DNA of 64,000 nt from Micromonospora parathelypteridis (GCF_014201145.1 NZ_JACHDP010000001.1:6820001-6884000); one strand, 5' to 3'; shown: positions 42,488-52,699, counted from the stretch's first letter. Notes: generated by a model not told the origin, from the letters alone. Program-made: numbers and translations.

Positions 42488-43765
42488 TCAGCGGTCGGCC
42501 GTGAACCCGCGCAGCCGTACCCGACGCACCGCCCGGTCACCGACCTCCACCACCTCCAGGGTCAACCCGGGCAGGCGCACCGTCTCCCCCGGCTCATCCG
42601 GCAGGTGCCGCAGCCGGGCCAGCACCAGCCCCGCCACGGTGGTGTAGTCCCGTGACAACGGGAAACTCAGCCGCACCCCCAGGTCGGGCAGGTCGTGCAG
42701 CGGGAAGTCACCGGGCACCAGCAGGGACCCGTCCGACTCCCGGATCACCCCGCGCACGTCGCGGTCGGTCTCGTCGTACAACTCGCCGACCACCTCGGCC
42801 AGCAGGTCCTCCATCGTGACCATGCCGTCGATGCCGCCGTGCTCGTCGACCACCAGGGCCAGTTGCTGATGCTCCTGACGGAGCTGACGCAACGCGTCGG
42901 CGACCGGCAGGGTGACCGGCAGCAGCAACGGCGGCCGGACCCGCTCGCCCACCGAGGCGGCGCCGGCCTGCACCAGGTCGCGGATGTGCACCACCCCGAG
43001 CACCTCGTCGAGGCCACCGGGACCGGTGACGGGAGCGCGGGACCGCCCGGCGGCGGCGAGCTGCCGCACCCCGTCGTCGGCGGTCAGGTGGGCCGGCAGG
43101 GTCGTCACCTCCCGCCGGGCCACCAGGATCTCGCGCAGGGTGCGGCCGGCGATGTCGAACGCTCCGGTCAGGATCTCCCGCTGCTGGGCCGACAGGCCGC
43201 GCTGGCTGGCCAGCATCTCCCGCAGCTCCTCCTCGGTCATCTCCTCACGGTTGGCCCGCGGGTCACCGCCGGCCAACCGGACGACCGCGTCGGTGGCCCG
43301 GCTGAGCAGCCACACCGCCGGTCGGGACACTCGGGCGAGCACGTCCAGCGGGCCGGCGCTCAGCAGCGCCCACCGCTCCGCCCGCTGCATGGCCAGCCGC
43401 TTCGGGGCCAGCTCCCCGAACACCAGCGTGACGAACGTCAGCAGCACGGTCACCACCAGCACCGCGGCCGGACGGGCCAACCCGCCGAGGAAGCCCAGCG
43501 GCCCGACCAGTGGCCCGGCCAGCGACACCGCGGCTGCCGCCGAAGCGAGGAACCCGGCCAGGGTGATGCCGAGCTGAATCGTGCCCAGGTACCGGTTCGG
43601 ATCGCGGGACAGCTGCACCAACCGGTCACCGGCGCGGGTCCGTCGGCCCAGCCGCCGCAGCTGCCCCTCGCGCAACGTCACCAGCGCCATCTCACTGCCG
43701 GAGAGCGCGGCGTTGACCAGCACCAGCACGGCCACCAGCGCCAACTGCCCGAGCTGACCGCCCAT
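42488..43765 (-). CDS. CNNM/HlyC-CorC family membrane protein with CBS domains
   Basis: 425 aa. The N-terminal DUF21 region (about 1-180) has four membrane segments (ALVAVLVLVNAALSGSEMAL, AAVLVVTVLLTFVTLVFGEL then APKRLAMQRAERWA). A CBS pair follows (about 200-330, HIRDLVQAG, LALVVDEHGGIDGMVTMEDL). The C-terminal CorC_HlyC domain ends the protein. Family members transport or sense Mg2+/Co2+; older 'hemolysin' names are misleading. Confidence 0.92.
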   Translation of the reverse strand: MGGQLGQLALVAVLVLVNAALSGSEMALVTLREGQLRRLGRRTRAGDRLVQLSRDPNRYLGTIQLGITLAGFLASAAAAVSLAGPLVGPLGFLGGLARPAAVLVVTVLLTFVTLVFGELAPKRLAMQRAERWALLSAGPLDVLARVSRPAVWLLSRATDAVVRLAGGDPRANREEMTEEELREMLASQRGLSAQQREILTGAFDIAGRTLREILVARREVTTLPAHLTADDGVRQLAAAGRSRAPVTGPGGLDEVLGVVHIRDLVQAGAASVGERVRPPLLLPVTLPVADALRQLRQEHQQLALVVDEHGGIDGMVTMEDLLAEVVGELYDETDRDVRGVIRESDGSLLVPGDFPLHDLPDLGVRLSFPLSRDYTTVAGLVLARLRHLPDEPGETVRLPGLTLEVVEVGDRAVRRVRLRGFTADR

Positions 43766-43839
43766 CGCGCACCCCCGTCCGCCGCCTCAGGTCACTCAAC
43801 CGCAGCGCGGCCGGCTCCGGGTCCGTTTCCGCCCCCCGC

Positions 43840-44037
43840 TCAGTCGACCTCCAGGTCGTCCAGCGAGATGGCGTGGGACATCAACCAGCGGGCCAGCGCC
43901 GACATGCCGAACAGCCACAGCGGCACGGACTCGGTGGGGCCGTTGGTGGCGTAGATGGCGAAGCGCAGGTCGGGGGCGCGGTACGCCTCGATCCGCCACC
44001 GGTGCTGCCGGTCCCGCCAGACCGCCGAAGGGTCCAT
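43840..44037 (-). CDS. Small conserved hypothetical protein
   Basis: 65 aa. WRIEAYRAPDLRFAIYATNG and VPLWLFGMSALARWLMSHAI suggest a compact mixed fold; no known domain. It lies just downstream of selB on the same strand (71 bp after its stop) but need not be functionally linked. Confidence 0.55.
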   Translation of the reverse strand: MDPSAVWRDRQHRWRIEAYRAPDLRFAIYATNGPTESVPLWLFGMSALARWLMSHAISLDDLEVD

Positions 44038-44108
44038 GGCGTCACCGTAGGTGACCGCCGCCGACCCGGGGGCCGGTTAGCCCGGCACCACCGCGCCGGG
44101 CCGGGCAC

Positions 44109-45863
44109 TCAGGTGACGACGATCCGGGCGTCGTCGGGCAGTCGCCGGGTCGCGCCCCGGCGGTCCAGCAGCTCCAGCAGTGGCACCGCCACCCGTCGGG
44201 TGGTGTCCAACGCCTGCCGGGCCGCGGAGAGGGTGAACGGTTGGGGCAGCCCGGCCAGCACCCGGACCGCGTCGTCGAGTGCGTCGGGCAGCAGCACCAC
44301 GTTGTCGGCCAGCCGCAGCAGGGCGCCGGCGCGCACCGCCGCTCCGATCTCCCGGGGCCCCAGCCCGAGGTCGACGAGGTGGTCCGCCTCGGGGGCGCGG
44401 AACGGCCGGTCACCGTACTCGGCGCGGACCCGCTGCACGGCCCGGGCCACCGGCTCGGGCAGCGCGTCGGCGCCCGCCACCCCGACCCGCCCGGCGTGCA
44501 GCCGCAGCGGCGGCCGGACCAGCGCCTCGACCAGCGCCCGGTCGGGCAGGGCCAGGCGCTGGCGCAGCGCGTCCACCGGCATCCCGGGCTCCAACGGGTG
44601 GTCCCGGGCGTACCGGGCGACCTCCTCGGTCAACTGGTCGCCGAGTCGCCGCCAGTGCGCGGGGTCGGCCAACCAGTCGCCGGCCACCGGCGCGGAGTCC
44701 ACCGGCACGCCCATCCGGATCAACGCACCGGCCTGGACCAGCCGACGGCGACGCAGCTCACCGGCCAGGTCCGGTCGACCGTCCAACTCGGCGAGGACCT
44801 GCGCGCGGGCGACGGCGGCGCCTCGGCGGGCCAACGGTGGCGGTGCCACGTCCAGCACCCGCACCCCGCCGGCCACGTGGTGGCGGCCCGGGTCCCGCAG
44901 CACAGCCCGGTCGCCGACCAGCAGCGGCAGGGGGCGGGCCAGCCGCAGCCGTACGGTGTCCGGGCCGAGCGGGCGGACCCGTACCGGCACCGCCGCCGAT
45001 CCGACGTGCAGGGTGAGGGTGGCCGGCAGGTCGGCGGCCGGGTCGCCGGTGAGCCGGACGTCGACGAGGTCGGTGTGGTGGAACCGCCCCGGGGTCAGCA
45101 GCGCGTCGCCGCGGCCGAGTCGGTCGCGGGGCGTACCGCGCAGGTTGACCGCCACCCGGGCCACCGCCGTGGTCTCCGGTCGGGCCTCGCCGAGCGAGTG
45201 CAGGCCACGGACGCGGACCGGCTCGTCGGCGCCGGCCAACTCCAACTCGTCACCCACGCGGAGACGACCGGCGCCGAGGGTGCCGGTGACGACGGTGCCA
45301 CTGCCCCGCACGGTGAAACTACGGTCGACCCAGAGCCGCACCGGGTCGTGCGCCATGGGGGCCGGCAGTCCGGCGGCGAGCCGGTCCAGGGCGCTACGCA
45401 GCTCCGGCAGGCCCGCGCCGGTCAGGCCGCTGACCGCCACCGCCTCCACCGCGCCGAGGCTGGTCGCGGCGATCTCGGCGCGGGCGTGGGCCATCGCCGG
45501 TCCCGGGTCGGCCAGGTCCGCGCGGGTCACCACCAGCAGGCCGTACGCGACACCGAGCGCGTCGAGCGCCGCCAGGTGCTCAGCGGACTGCGGCATCCAC
45601 CCCTCGTCGGCGGCCACCACGATCAGCGCCGCCGGCACCGGGCCGACCCCGGCGAGCATGTTCGGCACGAACCGCTCGTGCCCGGGCACGTCGACGAACG
45701 CGACGGTGCCGCCGGACGGCAGCGTCGTCCAGGCGAAGCCCAGGTCGATGGTCATCCCCCGGCGGCGTTCCTCGGCCCACCGGTCGGGCTCCATCCCGGT
45801 CAACGCCCGGACCAGGGTCGACTTGCCGTGGTCGACGTGCCCGGCGGTGGCGACGACGAACAC
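44109..45863 (-). CDS. selB: Selenocysteine-specific elongation factor SelB
   Basis: 584 aa. GTPase motifs: AGHVDHGKSTLVRAL (G1), DVPGHERFVPNML (G3), VVTRADLADP (G4 variant of NKxD). Domains II-III follow, then C-terminal winged helices (about 400-584) that read the SECIS hairpin. It delivers Sec-tRNA to UGA. The GTG at 45863 is chosen because the G1 strand starts two residues later; the start lies two bases after the selA stop. Its client here is fdhA upstream in the same cluster. Confidence 0.95.
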   Translation of the reverse strand: MFVVATAGHVDHGKSTLVRALTGMEPDRWAEERRRGMTIDLGFAWTTLPSGGTVAFVDVPGHERFVPNMLAGVGPVPAALIVVAADEGWMPQSAEHLAALDALGVAYGLLVVTRADLADPGPAMAHARAEIAATSLGAVEAVAVSGLTGAGLPELRSALDRLAAGLPAPMAHDPVRLWVDRSFTVRGSGTVVTGTLGAGRLRVGDELELAGADEPVRVRGLHSLGEARPETTAVARVAVNLRGTPRDRLGRGDALLTPGRFHHTDLVDVRLTGDPAADLPATLTLHVGSAAVPVRVRPLGPDTVRLRLARPLPLLVGDRAVLRDPGRHHVAGGVRVLDVAPPPLARRGAAVARAQVLAELDGRPDLAGELRRRRLVQAGALIRMGVPVDSAPVAGDWLADPAHWRRLGDQLTEEVARYARDHPLEPGMPVDALRQRLALPDRALVEALVRPPLRLHAGRVGVAGADALPEPVARAVQRVRAEYGDRPFRAPEADHLVDLGLGPREIGAAVRAGALLRLADNVVLLPDALDDAVRVLAGLPQPFTLSAARQALDTTRRVAVPLLELLDRRGATRRLPDDARIVVT

Positions 45864-45865
45864 GT

Positions 45866-47170
45866 TCAGTCGTCCCCGGGCACGCGCAGCACAGCCACTC
45901 GCACGGCCTCGTCGGCGTCGGCGGGCACACAGCGCAGGTCGAGCAGGAGTCGGCCCCGCACGACCCGCCCGAGGATCGGTTGGTCGCCGGTGCGCAGCGG
46001 CGCCGCGTACCGCTCGGGCAGGCTCAGCGCCCACGAGTCCAGTTCGACCCCGGGTGCGCCGCCGCCGCCGACCACCGCGACGGCCGGCACCACCTCCGCC
46101 TTGCGGCCGTCCGCGCCGAGCCGGTCGCGCAGCCGCTCCACCCGCCGCCGCAGGGCACCCGGGTCGGCGTGCAGGGCCGTCCGGGTTGGTGTGTCCGGTT
46201 GGTGCAGGGTGGCGGCCAGCGCGGCCAGGGTGAGCTTGTCCACGCGCAGCGCCCGGGCCAGCGGGTGGCGGCGCAGCCGGTCGACCAGGTCCGCGGCACC
46301 GAGCAGCAGCCCGGCCTGCGGGCCGCCGAGCAGCTTGTCGCCGCTGGCGGTCACCAGTGCGGCGCCGGCGCGGAGGGTGCTGGCGGCGTCCGGCTCGTCG
46401 GGCAGCAGTGGATCCGCGGCGAGCAGGCCGGAGCCGATGTCGGCGACCACCGGCACACCGAGGGTGGCCAGTTGGCGTACCGGGGTGGCGGAGGTGAAGC
46501 CGGTGACCTGGAAGTTCGACGGGTGCACCTTGAGCACGAAGCCGGTCTGCGGGCCGAGGGCGGCGGCGTAGTCCGCGAGCGTGGTGCGGTTGGTGGTGCC
46601 CACCTCCCGCAGTCGCGCGCCGGTGCTCTCCAGCAGGTCGGGCAGCCGGAAGCCGTCACCGATCTCGACGAGCTCGCCTCGGCTGACCACGATCTCCCGG
46701 CCGGTGGCCAACGCGGTCGCGGCCAGCACCAACGCGGCGGCGCCATTGTTGACCACGTGCACGGCGTCCGCGTCGGGCACGGCGGCGGCCAACGCGTCGA
46801 GCGCGTCGCGGCCTCGCCGGGCCCGCCGGCCGGTGGTCAGGTCCAGTTCGACGTCGGTGTGCCCGGCGGCAGCCACCACCGCGGCGACCGCGGTGGGCGA
46901 CAGGGGCGCCCGGCCCAGGTTGGTGTGCAGCACGACGCCGGTGGCGTTGAGCACGGCGCGCGGGCCGGGCGCGGGCAACGCCGCGACCGCGACGTCGCGT
47001 ACCTCGTCGGGGTTGATCTCGCCGCGACGGGCCCGGTCCTGCGCCCGGGCGACGACCGCCTTGACCTGGTCTCGACCCAGCGTCGCGCTGGCCGCGGCCA
47101 GCAGCGGGTCGGCGAGCAGCGTGTCGGTGCGGGGCACCCGGCGTCGCGGGTCCACCGGGCCGTCGCCCAT
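45866..47170 (-). CDS. selA: L-seryl-tRNA(Sec) selenium transferase SelA
   Basis: 434 aa, usual length. PLP enzyme converting seryl-tRNA(Sec) to selenocysteyl-tRNA with selenophosphate. Motifs: LNATGVVLHTNLGRAPLSP, VVSRGELVEIGDGFRLPDLL and the PLP Lys in TASGDKLLGGPQAGLL. ATG at 47170 with AGGAG eight bases upstream; any longer start would run into the tRNA-Sec gene 22 bp upstream. Followed by selB with a 2-bp gap. Confidence 0.96.
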   Translation of the reverse strand: MGDGPVDPRRRVPRTDTLLADPLLAAASATLGRDQVKAVVARAQDRARRGEINPDEVRDVAVAALPAPGPRAVLNATGVVLHTNLGRAPLSPTAVAAVVAAAGHTDVELDLTTGRRARRGRDALDALAAAVPDADAVHVVNNGAAALVLAATALATGREIVVSRGELVEIGDGFRLPDLLESTGARLREVGTTNRTTLADYAAALGPQTGFVLKVHPSNFQVTGFTSATPVRQLATLGVPVVADIGSGLLAADPLLPDEPDAASTLRAGAALVTASGDKLLGGPQAGLLLGAADLVDRLRRHPLARALRVDKLTLAALAATLHQPDTPTRTALHADPGALRRRVERLRDRLGADGRKAEVVPAVAVVGGGGAPGVELDSWALSLPERYAAPLRTGDQPILGRVVRGRLLLDLRCVPADADEAVRVAVLRVPGDD

Positions 47171-47192
47171 CGCGTCATCTCCTGCAACCGTT

Positions 47193-47288
47193 TGGCGGAG
47201 ACGGACGGGAATCGAACCCGCCTGGCCCGGGTCCCGGACCACTCCGGTTTTGAAGACCGGGAGGGGCACCAGCCTCCTGAACGCCTCC
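47193..47288 (-). tRNA. selC: tRNA-Sec, anticodon UCA
   Basis: 96-nt minus-strand gene with anticodon TCA (plus-strand tga at 47251-47253) in the loop of CCGGT-CTTCAAA-ACCGG. Acceptor GGAGGCG pairs with CGTCTCC, discriminator G, encoded CCA (47193-47195), D stem GGAGG/CCTCC, long variable arm and T arm with TTCGATT. Size, UCA anticodon and long extra arm are specific to tRNA-Sec. Confidence 0.95.
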
Positions 47289-47326
47289 GTCGGACATTCG
47301 ATCACAACGGCGGTGTGGCCGCTCAG

Positions 47327-48511
47327 TCAGCCGCCAGATCCGCCCTCGGTCCGCCGAGCGTTCACCCGCTCGCGTTGCGGCACCACCGTGTACCGCGGGT
47401 CGCGGGCGGACGCGACGCCGCCGTAGAAGATGCCGAACCGGGTCACCGCCGACGAGGCCAGCAACGCAGCGCCGGAGAGCGCGCCGACCCACCGGCTGCG
47501 CCGGCCGAGCAGAGCACCGGCGACCCCGCTGACGGTGAGCAGCCGCCCGGCGCGCAGCAGCCGACCGGGCCGGCCCAACCGGTAGGGCTCGCTGAGCAGG
47601 CCGAGGCGGGTCTCCACCCGATGCGCGCCGTACAGCTCCAGGGCCGCGCCGGCCACCGCCATCCGCCGGGCCGGCCCGGCCTGGGCCGGCGGCGCGGCGA
47701 GCAGACCGACGCCGGCGCCGCTGGCCAGCGCGCTGCCCGCGAAGATGACCGGCAACTCGGGGTACGCCTCATGCCAGGACGGCACCGCCGTGTCGGCGAG
47801 CAGCACCCCGGTGTACGTGGCCAGCGCGGGCGCGGTGCCGGCGGCGAGCAGGCCAGCGGTGTGCCCGACCGACGGCAACACCCGACCGACCAGCCCGAGC
47901 CGGCCGTGGCGGGGCAGCCAACCGGCTGCCTCGGCGATCGCGGCGACACCGGCGGCCGGCCCGTACGCGGTGAGGATCCAGGTGCCCATCGACATCGGCG
48001 ACGTCGGCTTGGCCACGCGGAGCATGTGGTGGAACCGCGCCGGCCTACCCAGGTCCCTGACCAGGAACACGGCGCTGGCGCTGACGGCGGCCAACGCCGT
48101 GACCCGCCCGGCGCGACGCAACGCCGGACGCCCGGTGAGCTGCCCACCCGCCGCGAGCAGCGACGAACCGGCGGCCAGCCCGCCGGTGAACAGGTACGCG
48201 GCGATGTCCCACTTCCAGACCGGCGCCTTCAGGATGGGCCGACCGTAGTACGAGGTGAACTCCGCCTCCGGCACCCGCAACTCCTCGCCGCTGCCGCGAC
48301 GCCCGCCCCTACGGCCAGCGCGCCGGCCGGGGAGGTCGGCGGGCCGCTGCGGCGGCGAGGCCAGGTCCACCCCATCGTCGGTGCCCGCCGGTCCGCGATG
48401 CACACGGGCCTCCGGTCGCACCGGGTCGCCCGGTCGGTCGGAACCCTCGGCGGCCAGCCGGTCGCGGAAGCGGCGGAACAGGTCACCCACCGGCGGACGG
48501 TCTGGACTCAC
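47327..48511 (-). CDS. NrfD/PsrC-type membrane subunit of formate dehydrogenase
   Basis: 394 aa. After about 75 hydrophilic residues, EFTSYYGRPILKAPVWKWDI and AAYLFTGGLAAGSSLLAAGG mark the NrfD family start, followed by seven or more membrane helices. It should link FdhA/FdhB to the quinone pool. GTG at 48511 overlaps the fdhB stop (GTGA). Sequence further upstream in frame overlaps fdhB and is not coding. It replaces the cytochrome b (FdnI) of E. coli enzymes. Confidence 0.88.
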   Translation of the reverse strand: MSPDRPPVGDLFRRFRDRLAAEGSDRPGDPVRPEARVHRGPAGTDDGVDLASPPQRPADLPGRRAGRRGGRRGSGEELRVPEAEFTSYYGRPILKAPVWKWDIAAYLFTGGLAAGSSLLAAGGQLTGRPALRRAGRVTALAAVSASAVFLVRDLGRPARFHHMLRVAKPTSPMSMGTWILTAYGPAAGVAAIAEAAGWLPRHGRLGLVGRVLPSVGHTAGLLAAGTAPALATYTGVLLADTAVPSWHEAYPELPVIFAGSALASGAGVGLLAAPPAQAGPARRMAVAGAALELYGAHRVETRLGLLSEPYRLGRPGRLLRAGRLLTVSGVAGALLGRRSRWVGALSGAALLASSAVTRFGIFYGGVASARDPRYTVVPQRERVNARRTEGGSGG

Positions 48512-49440
48512 GAGGAACCTCCGACGAACGCGGCGACGGTCGCCGCCGCCATGGCCAGCGCGGCGAGGCCGGCGCGTTTCCACATCTTCGGCAGGTCGCG
48601 GGTGGTCACGACCGGGTCGGGTGGCAGCCCGTACACCTCGGGCTCGTCGAGGAGCAGGAAGAACGCGCCGTCCCCGCCCACCCCGTCGGTCGGGTCGTGA
48701 CCGTACAGGCGTGCCTCGGGGACCCCCCGCTCGTGCAGCGTCTCGACCCGCACGGCGGCCCGCTCCCGCAACTCGTCCAGCGGCCCGTACTGGATCGACT
48801 CGGTGGGACACGCCTGCGCACAGGCCGGGGTCATGCCCGCACCCAACCGGTCGTAGCAGAGGGTGCACTTCCACGCCCGACCGTCGTCCTTGCGTTGATC
48901 GATCACACCGTAGGGGCAGGCGGAGATGCAGTAACCACAGCCGTTGCAGATGTCCTCCTGGACCACCACCGTGCCGAACTCGGTGCGGAACAGCGAACCC
49001 GTCGGGCAGACGTCCAGGCAGGCCGCGTGGGTGCAGTGCTTGCACACGTCGGACATCATCAGCCAGCGGAAGTCCGTGCGACCCTGCGCACCGGACCCCC
49101 GCCCCGGCGGCTGCGACCCCGGCATCCCGAGGAACTGCGGGCCCGCTTCGGTCGCGGCCGGCTCACCGAGCACGTCGGCCGGACGGGGTTGCTCGACGAA
49201 CGCGACGTGCCGCCACGAGTTCGCGGTCAGCGCCCCGGTGTTGTCGTACGACATCCCGAGCAGGTCGAGCCCGCTCTGCGGGACGCCGTTCCACTCCTTG
49301 CAGGCGACCTCACAGGCTTTGCAGCCGATGCAGACGCTGGTGTCGGTGAAGAACCCCATCCGCGGCGGGGCGTCCTCGTAGCCGGCTTCCGGCGCCGGAT
49401 CGAGCGGCCCGTACAGGCTGTTCGGGTCAGGAAGCACCAT
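48508..49440 (-). CDS. fdhB: Formate dehydrogenase iron-sulfur subunit
   Basis: About 310 aa. It holds four 4Fe-4S clusters in ferredoxin-like motifs: CIGCKACEVACKEWN, CKHCTHAACLDVCPTG, CNGCGYCISACPYG and CTLCYDRLGAGMTPACAQACP. One C-terminal hydrophobic helix (GLAALAMAAATVAAFVGG) may anchor it. ATG at 49440 lies 14 bp inside the 3' end of fdhA; an earlier in-frame start would overlap more. Passes electrons from FdhA to the NrfD-type subunit. Confidence 0.92.
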   Translation of the reverse strand: MVLPDPNSLYGPLDPAPEAGYEDAPPRMGFFTDTSVCIGCKACEVACKEWNGVPQSGLDLLGMSYDNTGALTANSWRHVAFVEQPRPADVLGEPAATEAGPQFLGMPGSQPPGRGSGAQGRTDFRWLMMSDVCKHCTHAACLDVCPTGSLFRTEFGTVVVQEDICNGCGYCISACPYGVIDQRKDDGRAWKCTLCYDRLGAGMTPACAQACPTESIQYGPLDELRERAAVRVETLHERGVPEARLYGHDPTDGVGGDGAFFLLLDEPEVYGLPPDPVVTTRDLPKMWKRAGLAALAMAAATVAAFVGGSS

Positions 49441-52400
49441 GCTCCTCTCCCGCGCTGTCGGTGGTGACCGCCGGGGCATGCTGGCCCGGGACGGTCCCGG
49501 CACGCCGCCGGTAATCGGTGACCAGATCGAGCAGATCGCGGCCCGTCGGGCGGCGCCCGGGTCGGACGTCGCAGGTACCGACCTTGCTCTCCTGGATCAG
49601 CACGTTCGGGTCGAGGCTGATCCCGAACAGGTCGTTGGCCGAGTCGCCGGTCACCAGACCCTCGAAACCAAAGTGGTACGGCAACCACACCTGGTGGATG
49701 ATCCGGTCGTCGACCCGCAGCGGAGTGAGGCGATCCGTCACCAACACCTTCGCCTCGATGGCCGCCCGAGCGGTGACCAGATGAGCCCAGCCCAGGTGGT
49801 CGAGGCCGCGTTCGACCGCCAACTCCGGCGACACCTCGACGAACATCTCCGGTTGCAGCTCCGCCAACGGGCTCACCGTTCGGCTCATCCCACCGGCGGT
49901 GTGGTGCTCGGTGAGCCGGCTGACCGTGAACACGTACGGGAAGACCTGGCTGTGCTCCTCCGGCGGACTCGGGTTCACCGAGTTCACCGGATGCGCGTAC
50001 ATCTTGCGGGTCGGGTTGGCCTGCTGCCCGTAGAACGGGTTACGCACCGGCGACTCCACCGGCTCGTAGTGGGTGGGCAGCGGGCCGTCCAGGACACCGC
50101 TGGGAGCGTACAGCCAGCCCTTGCCGTCGCCCTGCATGATGAACGGGTCGTCGCCGGCGAGGCCCTCCGTCCCGGACGCGCCAGGTGGCGGCCGGTACGA
50201 CGGCGGTTTGGTCTTCTCGAAGTCCGGCACGTCGTGGCCGGTCCATTCGGCCTTCTCGGCATCCCACCAGACGTAGCGCTTGCGCTCACTCCACGGATTG
50301 CCGTCCGGGTCGGCGGAGGCACGGTTGTAGAGCATCCGGCGGTTCGCCGGCCAGGCCCAACCCCACTCGGCGGCCACCCAGTCCTGCTCGTGGCGGGACC
50401 TGCGCCGGGCGGCCTGGTTCACACCGTCCGCGTACACCCCGGTGTAGATCCAGCAGCCGATCGCGGTGGAGCCGTCCGCGCGGGCCTCGGCGAAACTGGA
50501 CAGCGGTCGGCCGGTCGCCACGTCGTACCCGTTGATCTCACGCAGCACCGACTCGGCGCTCGGCTCCGCGTGCGGACCGTGCGTGGGGTAGTCCCACGTG
50601 AGGTCGAGCAGCGCCCGGTCGCGCGGCAGCTTCGAGCCGGCCAGCTTCTCCCGCAGCCTGCGCCCCAGGTGGTAGAAGAACCACAGCTCGGAGCGGGCGT
50701 CACCCGGCGGCTCGACCGCTTTCTCCCGCCACTGCAACAGACGCTGTGTCTGGGTGAACGTCCCCTCCTTCTCCACATGGGAGGCGGCGGGCAGGAAGAA
50801 CACCTCCGTACGACACTCCTCCGGCACGATCTCACCGGTGGCCACCTCGGGGCCGTTCTTCCAGAACGTGGCGCTCTCGATCTCGAACAGGTCCCGGACC
50901 ACCAGCCAGTCGAGGTTGGCCATGCCCAGCCGCTGCGCCCGACCGTGCGCCGAGCCGACCGCCGGGTTCTGGCCCAGCAGGAAGTACCCCTTGATCTTGC
51001 CGTCGATCATGTCGAGCACCTGCTGGTACGTCCCGTGATCACCGGTCAGCCGGGGTAGGTAGCCGTAGCAGTAGTCGTTCTCCGGTGTCGCCGCATCACC
51101 CCAGTACGCCTTGAGCAGGCTGGCCGCGAACGACCGCGCGTTGCCCCAGAACCCCTTCTGCCCCGGGTGCCGGATGCTGTCCACCCACTCGTCGAAGGTC
51201 GGGTGCTCGGCGTGGTGCGGCATCGGCAGATAGCCGGGCAGCAGGTTGAACAGCGTCGGAATGTCGGTCGAGCCCTGGATGCTGGCGTGTCCGCGCAACG
51301 CCATGATGCCGCCGCCCGGCCGACCCATGTTGCCCAGCAACAGCTGGATGATCGCCCCGGTGCGGATGTACTGCACACCCACACTGTGCTGCGTCCAACC
51401 GACCGAGTAGATCAGCATTCCGGTGCGTTCCCGACCGGAGTTCGCCGTCCAGGCCTGGGCCAGCTCCAGGAACTTGTCCTGCGGAATCCCACAGACCCGC
51501 TCGACCATCTCCGGCGTGTAGCGGGAGAAGTGTCGCTTGAGGATCTGGTAGACGCAGCGCGGATGCTGCAACGTCTCGTCGCGCCGGGTCTGCCCGCCCA
51601 CATGCGCGCCGTGCGACTCGTGCGCCAGGCCCGCGGCGCTGTCCCGCTCCTGGGCGGTGTGCCCGCTGCCGGACGAGCCCTCGTGCCCCTCGTACTGCCA
51701 ACTGTCCTGCACATACGTGCCGGTCTCCGGGTCGAACCCGGAGAAGAAGCCGTCGCCGTCCTCGGTGTCGCTGAACTCGGCGCTGACGATCGTCGCCGCG
51801 TTGGTGTACGACAACACGTACTCCCGGAAGTCCAACTCGTTTTCGAGGATGTAGCGCACCACCCCGCCGAGCAGCGCGATGTCCGTGCCCGCCCGGATCG
51901 GCAGGTACGAGTCAGCCAGCGCGCTGGTCCGGGTGAACCGTGGGTCGACGTGGAAGACCTTCGCCCCGCGGCGCTTGGCCTCCATCACCCACTGGAAACC
52001 CACCGGATGGGCCTCGGCCATGTTCGAACCCTGGATGACGATGACGTCAGAGTTGGCGATGTCCTGCTGGAAGTCCGTCGCACCGCCACGACCGAAGCTG
52101 GCCCCCAGACCGGGGACGGTGGCGGAGTGTCAAATACGGGCCTGGTTCTCGATCTGAAGTGCCCCCATCGCGGTGAACAACTTCTTGATGAGGTAGTTCT
52201 CCTCGTTGTCCAGCGTCGCCCCACCCAGGCTGGAGAAACCCAGCGTCCGGTTGAGCGGCCGGCCCTGCGTGTCGACGTCCTCCCAGGTCTGCTCACGCGC
52301 CGCGAGCATCCGGTCAGCAATCATGTCGAGCGCGGTGTCGAGCTCCAGGTCCTCCCACTGCGTCGAGTACGGCCGGCGGTAACGGACCTTCGTCTGCCGC

Positions 52401-52699
52401 AGCGGACTGGTCACCAGACTCTTGCTCGCCGAACCCTTCGGACACAGCCGACCCCGCGAGATCGGGCTGTCCGGATCACCCTCGATCTGACTGACCTGCC
52501 CGTCCTTGACGAACACCCGCTGACCACACCCCACCGCGCAGTACGGGCACACCGAACGGGCCACACTGTCGGCGTCCTCGGTACGGGCGGTGAGCGCACG
52601 GGATCCGGCGGACTTGGCCGCGGCACCCCGGCCCAGCGGGTCAGTGCCGGTGAGCTGCCGGTAAACCGGCCAACCCTCAATGAAGGTACGCAGACCCAT
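49427..52699 (-). CDS. fdhA: Formate dehydrogenase alpha subunit, selenocysteine-containing
   Basis: 1090 aa if the in-frame UGA at 52130-52132 is read as Sec (codon 190). The frame is continuous on both sides of this codon, and the context ENQARI-U-HSATVPGLG is the active site of Sec formate dehydrogenases. Residues about 50-100 bind 4Fe-4S (CPYCAVGCGQ ... GRLCPKG). Molybdopterin regions follow (VIVIQGSNMAEAHP; GVQYIRTGAIIQLLLGNMGR). No twin-arginine signal is visible. ATG at 52699 has a G-rich ribosome site; ATG 52756 is an alternative. It will be split in two by software that treats UGA as stop. Confidence 0.95.
52083..52132 (-). promoter_or_regulatory. SECIS element directing Sec insertion in fdhA
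   Basis: Begins at the UGA. The apical loop GGUCU, closed by CCCC/GGGG, lies exactly 18 nt after the UGA, and an outer stem CCGCCAC/GTGGCGG encloses it. Loop sequence and spacing match the E. coli fdhF element as I recall it (GGUCU at 18 nt). Confidence 0.88.

Noticed and set aside
45864..46034. Longer N-terminus for SelB
   Set aside because: The extra residues are Arg/Ala/Pro-rich sequence lying in another frame of selA; the GTPase fold starts right at the GTG at 45863.
47171..47305. Longer N-terminus for SelA
   Set aside because: It would run through the tRNA-Sec gene; the ATG at 47170 has a good ribosome site and gives the usual protein length.
52130..52132. Apparent nonsense mutation or two separate genes in fdhA
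   Set aside because: The UGA lies at the known Sec position of formate dehydrogenases, a SECIS follows at the right distance, and selA, selB and selC are in the same cluster.
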